From Zeugodacus cucurbitae (taxonomy: Eukaryota > Arthropoda > Insecta > Diptera > Tephritidae): DNA of 64,000 nt. A model generated the notes under the pieces. The model made no database searches and was not told where the DNA came from. It saw nothing but the letters and a program-made list of their open reading frames with translations. Every line of letters starts with the position of its first letter. The first letter of the stretch is position 1. Location of the stretch: positions 22,934,001-22,998,000 of the forward strand of contig NC_071670.1 in assembly GCF_028554725.1 (NCBI RefSeq), given 5' to 3'. Made by a program: the position numbers and the translations under genes. Of this stretch, positions 54,257 to 64,000 are shown in pieces.

Positions 54257-56117
54257 ATGGATGTAAGTGCGTTTTAAATATTTATTTTATTTTGTTAAGT
54301 GTTTTTGGATATTAATCACATTTATAAAGCATTTATTTGTGTTACTTTTGTTATTTGTTTGTAAATTTTAATAATATAATTTTATAATTGCATTATAGTT
54401 ATACGTGTGTGCACAGCAAAGGAGGAGCAAGGAGGTGACGGTGAAATTGGTGGAGGTATGTTTCCACAGCAGATTTTAGGATGATCATTTGAGACCTTCT
54501 GGATTAATCCTTTAGGAGATATCCTATACTCCCTATTACTCCTAATACTCGTGTGTAAATACACGTAAAATTGTATACTCGTTTTTAACATTGCATGTCA
54601 TTGGAACGCGAGTACTCCTTTTAACCTCCTAATGGAGATCTCTATGATTACTGCTATAGGAGATCTCTATGATTAATCCCAAAGGAGATCTCTATGATTA
54701 CTGATATAGGAGATCTCTATGATTACTACTATAGGATATCTCTATGATTAATCCCAAAGGAGATCTCTATAATTACTACAATAGGAGATCTCTATGATAA
54801 ATCCTATATTATTTTCAACCTGCAATTATTTTAACAAAAACAAATTTTTATAATTATATATTTTATTAAAGTTTTTTAATTAAATGAAAGTACATGAAAT
54901 CTATTATTTTTTTTTTTTATTATAAGTGTTCCTGTAGAACTGAGCCTTACATTTGAGAAACGCCGTTTTGATCTTTGCCTCAAAATCAGGGTATGAGTAA
55001 TCATCTTTTAAGGCCTGTAAAAATTAAACTTAAAAAAAAAAGATGACATGAATTGAAATTATGTATTACCGTAAAGAAATTTATTGAAAAGTACATAATT
55101 CTTCAATGCAACCTTTTTTTTGGCTCCATCCCAATTCACTTTTAACAGCAGGGACTCCGCAATCACTTCATCCAAAATTTTTGATAGGGTCTCTTTGAAA
55201 ATTTTTGCTTCAGATACGCCACCTATAATAAACTCAAACTGTTTACTAACATCTTATCAAATGTATTTTATCATACTCACAATTTCTACTTCAGGCTTAC
55301 TCAAAAGCAAGGATTCTGTAGATGCTAAATCATTCATGTTTTTAATAAGAAATATCATTAATTCAATCTTCATCGGTGGAAATATGTCAATAATCCGCTC
55401 CAGGAGTATAGTGTTCTGCACCGATATTTCCTCTAGCTTCCGTAGTCTTTGTTCCATGTTTCTTTCTTTTCACATCATTTTCATTTTGTGTATTAGTATT
55501 TTGTTTTTTGTATAAATTATTTAATATTTTATTCACTAGACGTTTTAAATGCCTTTTGGAGTACATTTAATTATCAATTTAAAATATTTAATACTCAATA
55601 GATATAAAACACTTACGTCTGCTCGCTTTAAAAAACACAGTTGAAATGAACAATTGCTTGAAGACAAAAATTAACAGTTATTATTTCCCTTTAAATTGTA
55701 ATTTTTGAATCAAAAGTACGATTTTTAAGCTACGAAAAAATAAAAAATCTCCTTTATTGCTCCTAAAGGAGGACAAAAGGAGATCAATACTGAAATGAAG
55801 TAAAAAAAAATCACAATAGAAGTATAAAATCTCCTTTTTTGCTCCTAAAAGATGACAAAAGGAGGTCCACACTAGAATAAAATATAAAAAAAAAATATAT
55901 AAGAAGAAAATTAAAAAATATCTCTTACTGCTCCTAAAAGAGGTCAATAGGAGGACTCCTTCATTCCTCCTTTCAGGAGATCTCGCTTTTAAATCTGCTG
56001 GGTCATATCTTTTAATACATAATACAAATTAGTAACTTTAATTAATTTTAGGTTTTTGGATTTAGATTTGGTGCAACAGATAACATCAACAACAACGTAG
56101 AAAACAATGGAAAATAA
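54257..56117 (+). CDS. Candidate 42-residue spliced ORF of locus B
   Basis: Three exon-like pieces join in frame: ATGGAT (54257-54262), then GTAAGTGCG donor; 54399-54455 after a TTATAG acceptor, ending GTGGAG before GTATGT; 56052-56117 after ATTTTAG, ending in TAA. The product would begin MDLYVCAQQRRSKE and end NNVENNGK. An upstream ATG in a GCCACCATGG context opens a short frame of ten residues. Splice sites are identical in copies I-III, but these copies are recent duplicates so this is weak support. Locus A keeps the first donor but not the reading frame. I recognise no domain; it may be non-coding. Confidence 0.28.
54465..56002 (-). mobile_element. AGGAG-rich TIR element, copy III
   Basis: As copy I. 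Left end is CCACAGCAG (one substitution). Its small gene (55457 down to about 55081) keeps exon 1 and the intron ends but has one A fewer in the run near 55120, replacing the last residues. Confidence 0.65.
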
Positions 56118-56347
56118 CATGGTAAATATAAATGCGTATCAAGAATGATAGAAGACAAGATTACGACAGGCGTTTACAGTTCGCTTTTTTGGGTTTTGAG
56201 TTCCGGTTGAGTGACAACTTTCACGACCCCGAACACGCGAACAAAACAAAATTGTACGGTGGTACAAAACAATAAAACCAACACAGCTGAAGTCAAGGCT
56301 GGTGCTTACTTATTATTTAAAATTCTAAGTGAAAAATGCGTATACAT

Positions 56348-56988
56348 TAGGGTGGCCCTTATTTTCCAAAGTATTCCGATCCTCGATCGCACCCCCTAGA
56401 AATATGAGAATAGCTAAAAAACTAGTATATACAAAGTTTTAGGTCAATCAAAAAAGATTTAGAAGTTGCGCAAGGAGATTGAAATCCTGAAAAATTAAGA
56501 ATTTTTGCCATTTTTATGTCTCAGACTTCCATATTTCAAAACCACACTATTCCTTACTGGTTTTCCATACCGTAATAAGATAATAAGAATAACATTAGAA
56601 CCGTTATAAAGGTATATCACGAGCATGCGACGCTTGAGAATGCACGTGCAACACATTTAATTTACTTTCATATTTGTATTTCTGTAACTGTATCATCAAT
56701 CGACCGATTTTTAAGATTGTGGTAATTTTGGAAAGGTAATAAAAGGCAGATCTTATTACGGTATGGAAACCAGATAGTATGGCTTTGAAATATGAAAGTC
56801 TGAGACAAAAAAATGGCAAAAATTCTTAATTTTTCAGGATTTCAAGCTCCTTGCGCAACCTCTAAACCTTTCTTGATTGACCCAAAACTTTGTATATACT
56901 AGTTTTTGGGCTATTCGCATATTTCAAGGGGGTGCGATCGAGAATCCAGAAACTTTTTTTATCCTCCATACAACTAAGGGCCACCCTA
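56348..56988. mobile_element. hAT-like foldback MITE, long form
   Basis: 641 bp with TAGGGTGGCCCTT ends. The centre holds a second inverted pair: GGTTTTCCATACCGTAATAAG near 56559 and its inverse, CTTATTACGGTATGGAAACC, near 56752. GTATACAT on the right; GTATACAT on the left at 56340-56347. Confidence 0.85.
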
Positions 56989-57060
56989 GTATACATATGT
57001 GCATGTTGAGTTAGTCGTATTAAGATGTACATACATACATATGCATACAAGAATGCATAT

Positions 57061-57463
57061 TGTAACGAAAATGGCACCAGAACAAACTAGAATTGACTAT
57101 CGAAATCGATAACTTGCCGGATGTGTCTAGACATCGATACTCGTGGTTGCCAGAATGTTCGAGTGGCGATGTATTGCTAACAATCGACTATATAAGGGCT
57201 GCCGGACTGGCAGCAAGACACAGTTCTGATAAGAGAGTTGTCGAGTGAGGACAATTCTAAAGAGAGAGTTGTCGAGCAAATTGTAAACAAGTTATAAGTT
57301 AGAGTTGTAAAGTAGAGTATTGAGTACTAAAGTGTTAAGTTATAAGGAATTAGAAATAAAGTTTATTGTATAGCCATTAAAGTGTGACTTTTATTTGACA
57401 ATCCAGTGATCGAACTCAGGGTAGATTTTTAGAGTAAACGACGAATTTTTGAAATCCGTTACA
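57061..57463 (+). repeat. Solo LTR of the gypsy family
   Basis: Complete LTR, TGTAACGAAAATGG to ATCCGTTACA, between ATAT and ATAT. There is no internal sequence on either side, so it is a solo LTR inside locus B. Confidence 0.92.
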
Positions 57464-58111
57464 ATATGTTGCATTGTTCCCAAAATCTGTTTACTGCATA
57501 CTGCTAATGTTTTAAGATGTACATATTAGTCCTTGGTTGTAAATATTTTGTTTAGTTATTACAAGCATTAAGCTCTGTAGATATATATATATCTATATTT
57601 ATACATACGTTTGTTTTTTAGCATTACTTATATTTTCATTATCCATTTCAAATATTGGAAACATATATACTTTGCACAAATAGCGGATTACAATAGCTAC
57701 AACTTTTCTTAGGTTTGTACTACGAATACAAATATATTAAAATTTTCTAATCGTTAATCACAATTTCTATTTCTAAATATTTTTCAGGCATGATGAACAA
57801 GACAACAAATCCCATCGGACATTTAGATTAGCAGTTGCACAATCTCTTTCCGACGAGCTGAACCTTTTTATGATGTACATATGGGATAGGATTGTGTGGA
57901 ATTGACATCAAAAAATATTGGTTCATTAGTTTCGTTGGATCCTTACAGGATAGTTATAAGGAAAACGTTCGCGTTTAGTACTAATTTATTCATTTGCTAA
58001 TTCATAATTTAGATGTAAAATATTATTAAATTATACAAATGAATGTTCGAATACTAATAACATTCGTAATAGTAATGGAATTTTATTTGAATTGTATAAC
58101 AACAATTACAA
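57464..58111 (+). other. Locus B, late exon region
   Basis: TTTTTCAG acceptor at 57780-57787 followed by GCATGATGAACAAGACAAC and CATCGGACATTTAG, matching locus A at 34672-34725. Downstream the AT-rich tail (TTCGTAATAGTA, TTGTATAACAACA) matches 34985-35045. No open frame. Confidence 0.45.
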
Positions 58112-59272
58112 ACAAGTAAGAAAGGGCTAAGTTCGGGTGTAACCGAAAATTTTATACTCTCGCAATTTATTTATTTAACTTTATTTATATTATATAATAT
58201 ATATTGTATAAAGTCCATTGAAAGTTGGAAACCATAATATTAGGTTAGAAGAAGCGAGGTCCTCGTGTTCGATATATGGGGCCTTAAAAAGCTATGGTCC
58301 GATTTCGGCAAGTTTTAGAATGGGGCTGCCACACTATAAACATAGTATTTGTGCAAGTTCTGCAACAATATCTTCACTAATGCTTACTTTATACATTGTA
58401 ATGTGAACGATTCAGATCGTCTTCAAAGTTCTGGTATATAGGAAGTAGGCGTGGTTGTGAAGCGATTTGGCCTATTTTCACAACATTGGGATGTAAGGAA
58501 ATTATTATAAACCAAGTTTCATTGAAATCGGTCGAGTAGTTCCTGAGAAATGGTTTTTGACCCATAAGTGGGCGACGCCACGCCCATTTTCCATTTTGTA
58601 AAAAATCTGAGTGCAGCTTCCACCTGTCATTTCTTATGTGAAATTTAGTGTTTCAGACGTTTTTCGTTAGTGAGTTAACCCACTTTTAGTAATTTTCAAC
58701 CTAACCTTTGTATGGGAGGTGGGCGTGGTTATTATCCGATTTCGTTCATTTATGGAATGTATTGAGAAGTGGTTTAAAAAAACGACTGCAGAAAGTTTGG
58801 TTTATATAGCTCTATTAGTTTCCGAGATATGTACAAAAAACCTATTTGGGGGTGGGGCCACGCCCACTTCCCCAAAAAAATTACATCCACATATGCCCCT
58901 TCATAGTGCGATCGTTCATACCAAATTTATTTATTTATTTCCATAGCTTTATTTATGGCTTAGTTATGGCACTTTATGTGTTTTCGGTTTTCGCCATTTT
59001 GTGGGCGTGGCAGTGGTCCGATTTTGCTCATTTTTGAAAGCAACCTTCCTAAGAAATAAGTGTGCCAAATTTCATCAAGATATCTTAATTTTTACTCAAG
59101 TTACAGCTTGCACAGACGGACGGACGGACGGACGGTCGGACAGACAGACATTCGGATTTGAACTCCACTCTTCACCCTGATCACTTTGGTATATATAACC
59201 CTATATCTAACTCGTTTAGTTTTGGATGTTACAAACAACCGTTATGTGAACAAAACTATAATACTCTCTTTA
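58112..59272 (-). repeat. INE-like dispersed repeat, complete copy, split
   Basis: Starts AACAAGTAAGAAAGGGCTAA and is the inverse of 28220-29432 throughout, including the (GGAC)n block at 59113-59140. Its terminal hairpin is interrupted after CTCTCTTTA by the Harbinger element; the remainder (TTAACAACTTTTGTTGCGAGAG) is at 61892-61919. Confidence 0.85.
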
Positions 59273-59617
59273 TATTATGTTCCCACAGACGCTAATCACC
59301 GAAGTTTAGGCTGTTGAGACGTTTAACTCACTAAACCGCTGGATTTAACAAGATTTCGCCATACAAAAATGACACTTCATAATCACTTTACCGAAGCGAT
59401 TTGAAGCTGAACTACTCTAAATCACCCTATGCGACTCTGATTTTGCGCCATCTGTTGGTCACATTTGTTTAATCGCAGCTGATTTTGACACTACAAACTG
59501 TCAAAGTGAAAAAAATGAACACACAATTTTAAAATAAGAGAAAGTAACAGACAAAAGTTCAAATCAAACAAAAATGTGCAAATAAATATAAATAAAATTA
59601 TAAAATAAAACAAAATA

Positions 59618-60028
59618 ATGGCAACATGCATAAAAAAGAAACGTGTGGTTTGGAGTGAGGCTGCCGAGGCCGATTTAATTCAGCTGTGGCAAGAAAAAAT
59701 GCCACAGCTTCGTTCTGCAAGGAAGAACAGCCACATATATGAGGAGATGTCCTGTGCCATGGTATATGTTGGCCATATATATACCGCGCAGGAAATAAAA
59801 ATTAAATTACATAATTTTACAAACAAATACAGGTAGGTAATAAATTATGCAGTAAACGTATGTACATCATTGAGTATTGTTTTTTATAATTTTAGGCAAG
59901 AGAAACAAAAAATTGGACCATCGGGTGGCTCCCCGAGTACGTGGAAATTGTACGAAGCGGTACACCAAGCGGTAGGCGGCTACAAGAGCTTTTGTTCCGT
60001 CGAGCTTGTGGAGGACAGCATCGAGGGT
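59618..60028 (+). CDS. Harbinger Myb/MADF-like DNA-binding protein
   Basis: Exon 1 (59618-59831) begins MATCIKKKRVVWSEAAEADL, then QLWQEKMPQLRSARKN and YTAQEIKIKLHNFTNKYR. A CAG|GTAGG donor leads to an acceptor TTTTAG at 59895. Exon 2 continues QEKQKIGPSGGSPSTWKLYE and SFCSVELVEDSIEG, about 110 residues in all. It either stops at 60028 or is spliced again at GGTAAGTTT. The W..(21)..L..Y pattern of a trihelix Myb/SANT-like domain and its place beside a Harbinger nuclease indicate the accessory protein that helps import the nuclease into the nucleus and bind the ends. No damage is visible in these exons. Confidence 0.72.
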
Positions 60029-60353
60029 AAGTTTTAAATGTATTGGAGGTTCCATAATTCGAAATGAAAAACGTTTATGGAATGTTTTTTATGCTTTTTT
60101 TATGCTATTGTAAATAAAAATGTAAATGAATTTAAAAAATGAAGATAATTTTAAGTTTTAGTTTTAAGATACATACCTATGTAAATAAATGAAAATGAAT
60201 TGAATAAATGAATAAATGAATATAATAAAAAGAATGTATGAATTGGAAAATATTAATATAAATAAACTTACCAAATGTATATATTATATATATGTATATA
60301 AAATTTAGAAATATTGTTTTTTTGTTGTGGAATAAATAAATAATTTCAAATAA

Positions 60354-61491
60354 TTACTGACCGAAATATGAAACAAACGCTTGTCTTATTTCCCCTGCTC
60401 TTGGGTTAACATTTCCACAAACGTAAGAGACGTTTTCTGGCAACTGTCGAGTTTCGTTTTCGATTTGTTGTGCTGCAATCCACTTTTCATTAACGCACGC
60501 TTTGATAACAGCTCTCGTGTTGACCATGTGGTTATCCAAGCCTTTGCCAACGCGTCTAAACCTTGCTTTTAAATGACCGAAAGCATTCTCCACCACTCTT
60601 CGACATTTCGAGAGAACAGAAAGTTAAATTTTTTTTTATCCGAAGGTTGGTTTACACAAAAAGGGTAGGGTTTCATCAAATGTTCATCTAGTTTGAACGC
60701 AGAGTCGCCCAATAAAACTACTGGAACATTAATTGACCAAATTTGTCTACTCATGTCTTTAAATAAACTAGATTGTGCCAACTGGCTTTTTAAATATGAA
60801 CTCTCAAATATTGAAGAGTCATTACAACGGCCTGGACTACCAACGTTGATGTATATAAAGCGGCATCTATAACATTAAAGAAATACATTAGGTGTTAAAA
60901 GAGCTTCATGGAAAAACTTACCTTGCATCTACTAAAGCCAAAAGAACTGTGGAATACCAGCCTTTGTAATTGTAGTAGTCAACAGCATCTTCTTCTGCTG
61001 GGCGAACTTCTATATGACAACCATCTAAAACTTAAAAATATATAAAAAGTCCATCGGTAAAAATTTAACCTATTACCTATAGCTCCCAACACTTGAGGGA
61101 AACCCAATGACTCAAAACCATTTATATACTGCCGCACTTGAAATTCGTTCATTAGGAATTTCTTCAAATACAATGGCCACAAACATCGTCAGACTTCATG
61201 GCAGAACTCAATTAGAATGGAGCAGACAGTGCTTTTACCAATTCCGAACATATTTCCAATTGTTCGGTATTCTGCAGAAGAGCCAAGAGCATATAAAGCA
61301 ATAGCAATGCGTTTTTCTAATTGAATTGTTTTCCGGTAGTTAGTGGTTTTCTTCTCCAAGCCTTTCAACATAATGCACAATTTATTGAATGATTTGCGCT
61401 TCATTCGGAAGTTGCTTTTAAAGAATGCATCTGAATTCACCTGGCAATCGACTTCCCAAAACATTTGGCCACGAGTCTGAATTATATACAC
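60354..61491 (-). pseudogene. Harbinger DDE nuclease, four exons, two mutations
   Basis: Piece 1 (61491-61069) has MKRKSFNKLCIMLKGLEKK, KRIAIALYALGSSAEYRTIG and GIGKSTVCSIL. An in-frame TGA at about 61186-61188 replaces a codon before RCLWPLYLKKF. Introns follow near 61070-61034 and 60921-60870. Middle exons: LDGCHIEVRPAEEDAVDYYN (first catalytic Asp) and YKGWYSTVLLALVDA, then YINVGSPGRCNDSSIF and VVLLGDSAFKL (second Asp). A one-base loss near 60620 shifts the frame before RRVVENAFGHLKARF (catalytic Glu). The product ends RQAFVSYFGQ, with the stop at 60354. All three acidic residues survive but the reading frame does not. Confidence 0.9.
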
Positions 61492-61891
61492 ATTATAATT
61501 AAATGAATTACATTATAATATGCACATATAATACCAATATTTATATACACATGTATGTACCTTCATCCAAAAAGACCTTGTTGAATTTGCTCCATGTAGA
61601 CTACCCATTTTGAGTATTATGTGGGCATGCAACAAACGTTTCATTGCTAGGCGGTTCAAATCAAACAATTCCTCAATTATTTCCATTGAGTGGAGAATAT
61701 TTATAAAAAAAAGAAAATTTTTATAACAACGTACGACATTACAATATTTTCCTTTAATAAATATTTGGTGTTTATGCCTGAATGTCAAAAACAGCTGATT
61801 CGTAAATCTCCAACGGCAGTGAGAACAGGGTAGTTTTGTTGAGCGTTTTAATGTAATCTAATTACTTCAATTTTTCTGTGGGAACATAATA

Positions 61892-62385
61892 TTAACAACT
61901 TTTGTTGCGAGAGTATAAAAATAAAAAATTAATAATTAATACTTAATTTATAGATGAAATATGTGAAAAGTAAAAATTTAATAATTAATACTAACTTTAT
62001 TTGTAAAATATGTACATTTTGTCAATGTATAAATGATAGCTGCAAAAACGTTTGTAAAAATGAAAGTTCACTTTGTACTGAAATGCTAATATTTAAAAAT
62101 TTATCTATAATGATTACTAAAAATTTAAAATATAATACAATACTAATTTATAAATGTAAATACATCATACAATTATAATAAATAAATAAAAATAAAACAA
62201 TTTCAATTTTTTATTTTTAAACGGAAAAGTAGGAGACTTATAGAATGAAGACCAATGAACCAAATTTAAGTAACGAAACGGTGACCCAATAAATGACCAA
62301 TACCTGTGATTAAAGGGTTACCCTGAAAATTATAAATCGAACAGTCTCCACTGATAGATGGCTGATTAAAAAAATACTACAGGGG
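61892..62385 (+). other. End of INE-like repeat and locus B 3' tail
   Basis: 61892-61919 completes the split INE-like repeat. From 61960 the sequence matches locus A (35083-35330 and, after the MITE gap, 35758-35825): GTCAATGTATAAATGATAGC, TACTGAAATGCTAATATTT, AATAAATAAAAATAAAACAA, TCTCCACTGATAGATGGCTG. The single TAA at 62312-62314 is the empty site of the locus A MITE. No open frame. Confidence 0.6.
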
Positions 62386-62968
62386 GCTCTGCTAACCACA
62401 GAGTGACATATGCCTTTCCAAAACAAATAAAAATTAGAGCAGAAAGACATATGCAGCATTGGCACCAAAATCAATGAGAGAGAGCGAGCAAGATAATCAC
62501 ACCGACATGCCGTAAAAGAGGAGAAATGGCTGCTGCTAGAACAAAAGAGACCAAAAAATAATACATGCTCTACTCGTCTTGCAGGGTTGTTTCGATAACG
62601 TCCAAATATTGAAAACATTAAATAAATTGCTGTGGGAGCTTCCGACTATTTATAAAAAATTTATTTTCTTCCGACTATTTATAAAAATATGTACAAAAAC
62701 AATTAACAAATAAATTTTTAAAAAACTTTTTCTTGTGAAAGCACTAACAACATCGTATAAATATTGACATAACATACATGGAACGTCTAGCAGTCGCGAA
62801 GTATTCAGCCGCAATCCATCAATATTCAATATACATCGCAATCCAAATATCACGATAAATATTGAAGGAGTGGCTGCGCCTATGTGCCTTGCTTGTCAAG
62901 ATGCCCCGTAAAATGGGATAGTTTATCGATATTTGTATCTCATATCAGACTGTAATATAAAATAAGAA
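62386..62968. promoter_or_regulatory. Upstream region of the membrane-protein gene
   Basis: 62640-62870 is a relative of the satellite-like part of segment R (44505-44680): TCCGACTATTTATAAAAA, CGTCTAGCAGTCGCGAAGTA, AATATTGAA. Between this and the start codon lies TATCGATA at 62924-62931, the exact DRE motif of fly housekeeping promoters, 38 bases before the ATG. A GAGAGAGAGCGAGC stretch at 62475 resembles GAGA sites. Promoter function is inferred. Confidence 0.45.
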
Positions 62969-63574
62969 ATGAGGCGTGGTACAGACTTCAATGGTGGGGT
63001 TGTTGTTTGTACTGCAAACATATTTGTCATTATAATTTCAGGATGGGCTTTAAAGATGGTTGACGTGACAGCATCATATTGTCGGGGAATGTTTCCAGTC
63101 CTGCTAGTGTTTGGAATTATCGGTATTTTTACATTTACTAAACCAGATTGTTCCCTCTTGAACCCAATAATATGGAATATGTTGTTGATTGTTCAGCTTA
63201 ATATTATTCCTATATGTGTTATAACAGATGCTTACGAAATGGTAAATATTAGTCGTGGAATATTATACTATGGGGCATTAGTTACTGCGTTATTGTCGTC
63301 ATATGCACAATGGAAAATTGTTAAATTGAGTAACGTAATATCTGGTATATCGGTTATATATACCTCCTCGATTTTGTTGTACTTGTATTTTTTCATAAAT
63401 GAGGGATATTGGATAATTGGATTTGTTACTCTAATGATTTTCAATCAATTAATATTAACTAGAGTTTTAACGCATTACGACATATCATATCTAGAATTTA
63501 GGAATATCGCTCTATGTTTCTATGTAATGTTTTCATTGAATGCAATAGGTGAATTTGCGTGTAGCATATCTTGA
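62969..63574 (+). CDS. Multi-pass membrane protein, host gene, function unknown
   Basis: An intact 201-residue frame without introns. It begins MRRGTDFNGGVVVCTANIFV and ends GEFACSIS. About seven hydrophobic segments: residues near 10-30, 41-57, 64-86, 96-113, 120-141, 147-165 and 177-198, joined by very short loops. There is no signal peptide cleavage site or long soluble domain. Few charged residues lie inside the segments (K30, D33, D54). This is a small integral membrane protein of the ER, mitochondrial or plasma membrane; I do not recognise the family. Start choice: first ATG after an in-frame stop and 38 bases after a DRE motif. AATAAA at 63599-63604, 25 bases after the stop, is a polyadenylation signal. 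No nonsense or frameshift, unlike every neighbour. Confidence 0.8.
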   Translation: MRRGTDFNGGVVVCTANIFVIIISGWALKMVDVTASYCRGMFPVLLVFGIIGIFTFTKPDCSLLNPIIWNMLLIVQLNIIPICVITDAYEMVNISRGILYYGALVTALLSSYAQWKIVKLSNVISGISVIYTSSILLYLYFFINEGYWIIGFVTLMIFNQLILTRVLTHYDISYLEFRNIALCFYVMFSLNAIGEFACSIS

Positions 63575-63598
63575 GTAAATTAAGTTGTAATTGTCAGA

Positions 63599-63604
63599 AA
63601 TAAA
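63599..63604 (+). terminator. Polyadenylation signal AATAAA
   Basis: Lies 25 bases after the stop codon of the membrane-protein gene, followed by a TATGTATGT-rich stretch. Confidence 0.6.
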
Positions 63605-63805
63605 GCATTTATGTATGTATATAATGAGTTAATAAATTGAATGGGCAAATGCGGATAACGGACCATCGAGTTAGGAGAAAACATAAATTGTTGATTTACA
63701 ATCAAATCTATTTTAGTTATTAAAAGTAAATGATATACAGTGGCGGACTATAGTCTGCATACATATATCCTCTTCGTTAGCTAGTGTAGAATGTGTAAAA
63801 TAAAA
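63605..63805. other. Short intergenic stretch
   Basis: Nothing recognised. Confidence 0.4.
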
Positions 63806-63807
63806 TT

Positions 63808-64000
63808 GTATATTAAAACAAGCGAAAGACATGACAGCCGTCTTCATAAAGGCTAATCAGTCTTAAATCTTACAATCAAAGATGTCTCCTTTCCTTTACG
63901 AAAATGTAATAGCAACGCACAAATTCGGTTTTCGTGCGAACATGGCACTGTAGAACATGTAAATAGAATTACTACGAAATCAGAATGGCGTTGTTTAGAG
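63808..64000 (+). pseudogene. Jockey-clade reverse transcriptase fossil
   Basis: TCTTCATAAAGGCTAATCAG near 63841 is a mutated SSYRPIS block with a stop. After a deletion comes KMSPFLYENVIATHKFGFR (63879-63936), then, one frame over, EHGTVEHVNRIT. These align with residues 132-185 of the reverse transcriptase at 24326-25852. Runs off the window. Confidence 0.75.

Larger units (their letters stand above)
53306..57060 (+). repeat. Segment R, tandem copy III
   Basis: Layout as copy I, with the AGGAG element at 54465-56002 and the long form of the foldback MITE at 56348-56988. At 57060 it meets the last LTR, behind which the same locus (B) continues, so copy III is the one joined to original flanking DNA on the right. 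Confidence 0.9.
59273..61891. mobile_element. PIF/Harbinger transposon, complete ends, two genes
   Basis: Perfect 16-bp inverted ends TATTATGTTCCCACAG and its inverse; TTA on both sides (59270-59272, 61892-61894). It is 2,619 bp and carries the two genes expected of the superfamily: a Myb/MADF-like DNA-binding protein on the plus strand (59618-60023) and a DDE nuclease on the minus strand (60354-61491), convergently arranged. The nuclease is disabled by a stop and a frameshift. An older end of the same family is at 27264-27345. Confidence 0.95.

Noticed and set aside
62310..62618. 102-residue minus-strand frame upstream of the membrane-protein gene
   Set aside because: It starts in the shared tail of locus B, has no domain and no related frame in locus A.

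Overview
This is a eukaryotic, AT-rich, transposon-dense stretch of an insect genome, most likely a higher fly and probably a tephritid fruit fly. The evidence is the mix of decayed BEL/Pao, Ty3/gypsy, Jockey-clade and RTE-like retroelements, the piggyBac, Tc1, pogo-like, hAT and PIF/Harbinger DNA elements, short introns with GT..AG ends, and a very abundant dispersed repeat carrying a (GTCC)n block and an ACTCTCGCAA subterminal inverted repeat. The species assignment is inference. Only one gene looks like an intact host gene: a 201-residue multi-pass membrane protein at 62969-63574 (+).

Layout. 1-5.7 kb: minus-strand BEL/Pao element (gag, zinc knuckles, protease, start of pol) with a Helitron in its leader. 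5.7-7.2 kb: two copies of the abundant INE-like repeat. 7.8-9.9 kb: piggyBac element with TTAA duplications. 10.5-12.4 kb: RTE-like LINE copy a. 12.5-16.0 kb: a Russian-doll nest, INE-like repeat containing a pogo-like MITE containing a 2.2-kb long-TIR element. 16.5-20 kb: MITEs, a Tigger-like end, gypsy RT and RTE fossils, a 1-kb long-TIR foldback. 20.5-24.1 kb: a hAT transposase fossil split by a pogo-like MITE and a Tc1 element. 24.2-26.8 kb: Jockey-clade LINE. 28.0-29.7 kb: Harbinger nuclease fossil split by an INE-like repeat and by RTE copy b (to 32.2 kb). 33.8-35.8 kb: locus A, a spliced-looking transcription unit of unknown function. 35.9-37.1 kb: foldback with about 105-bp tandem repeats.

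37.3-57.5 kb is a gypsy-driven region. Two decayed gypsy elements (37281-41567 and 41822-44283, one of them hit by RTE copy c) are followed by three head-to-tail copies of a 3.4-4.3-kb segment R, separated by two identical 621-bp chimeric LTRs and closed by a solo LTR. Each R copy carries a 1.54-kb TIR element with a 25-bp minisatellite and a small intron-containing gene (DUF4806-like), plus a hAT-like foldback MITE in three different structural states. R continues past the solo LTR into locus B, a paralogue of locus A. Locus B is interrupted by an INE-like repeat that itself holds a complete but mutated 2.6-kb Harbinger element (59273-61891). The window ends with the membrane-protein gene and a Jockey RT fossil running off the right edge.

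The elements do not form a pathway. What links them is insertion order: several insertions can be dated relative to each other because target-site duplications and matching empty sites occur inside this window. No rRNA, tRNA or CRISPR array was recognised. All family names rest on motifs read by eye, without database searches.
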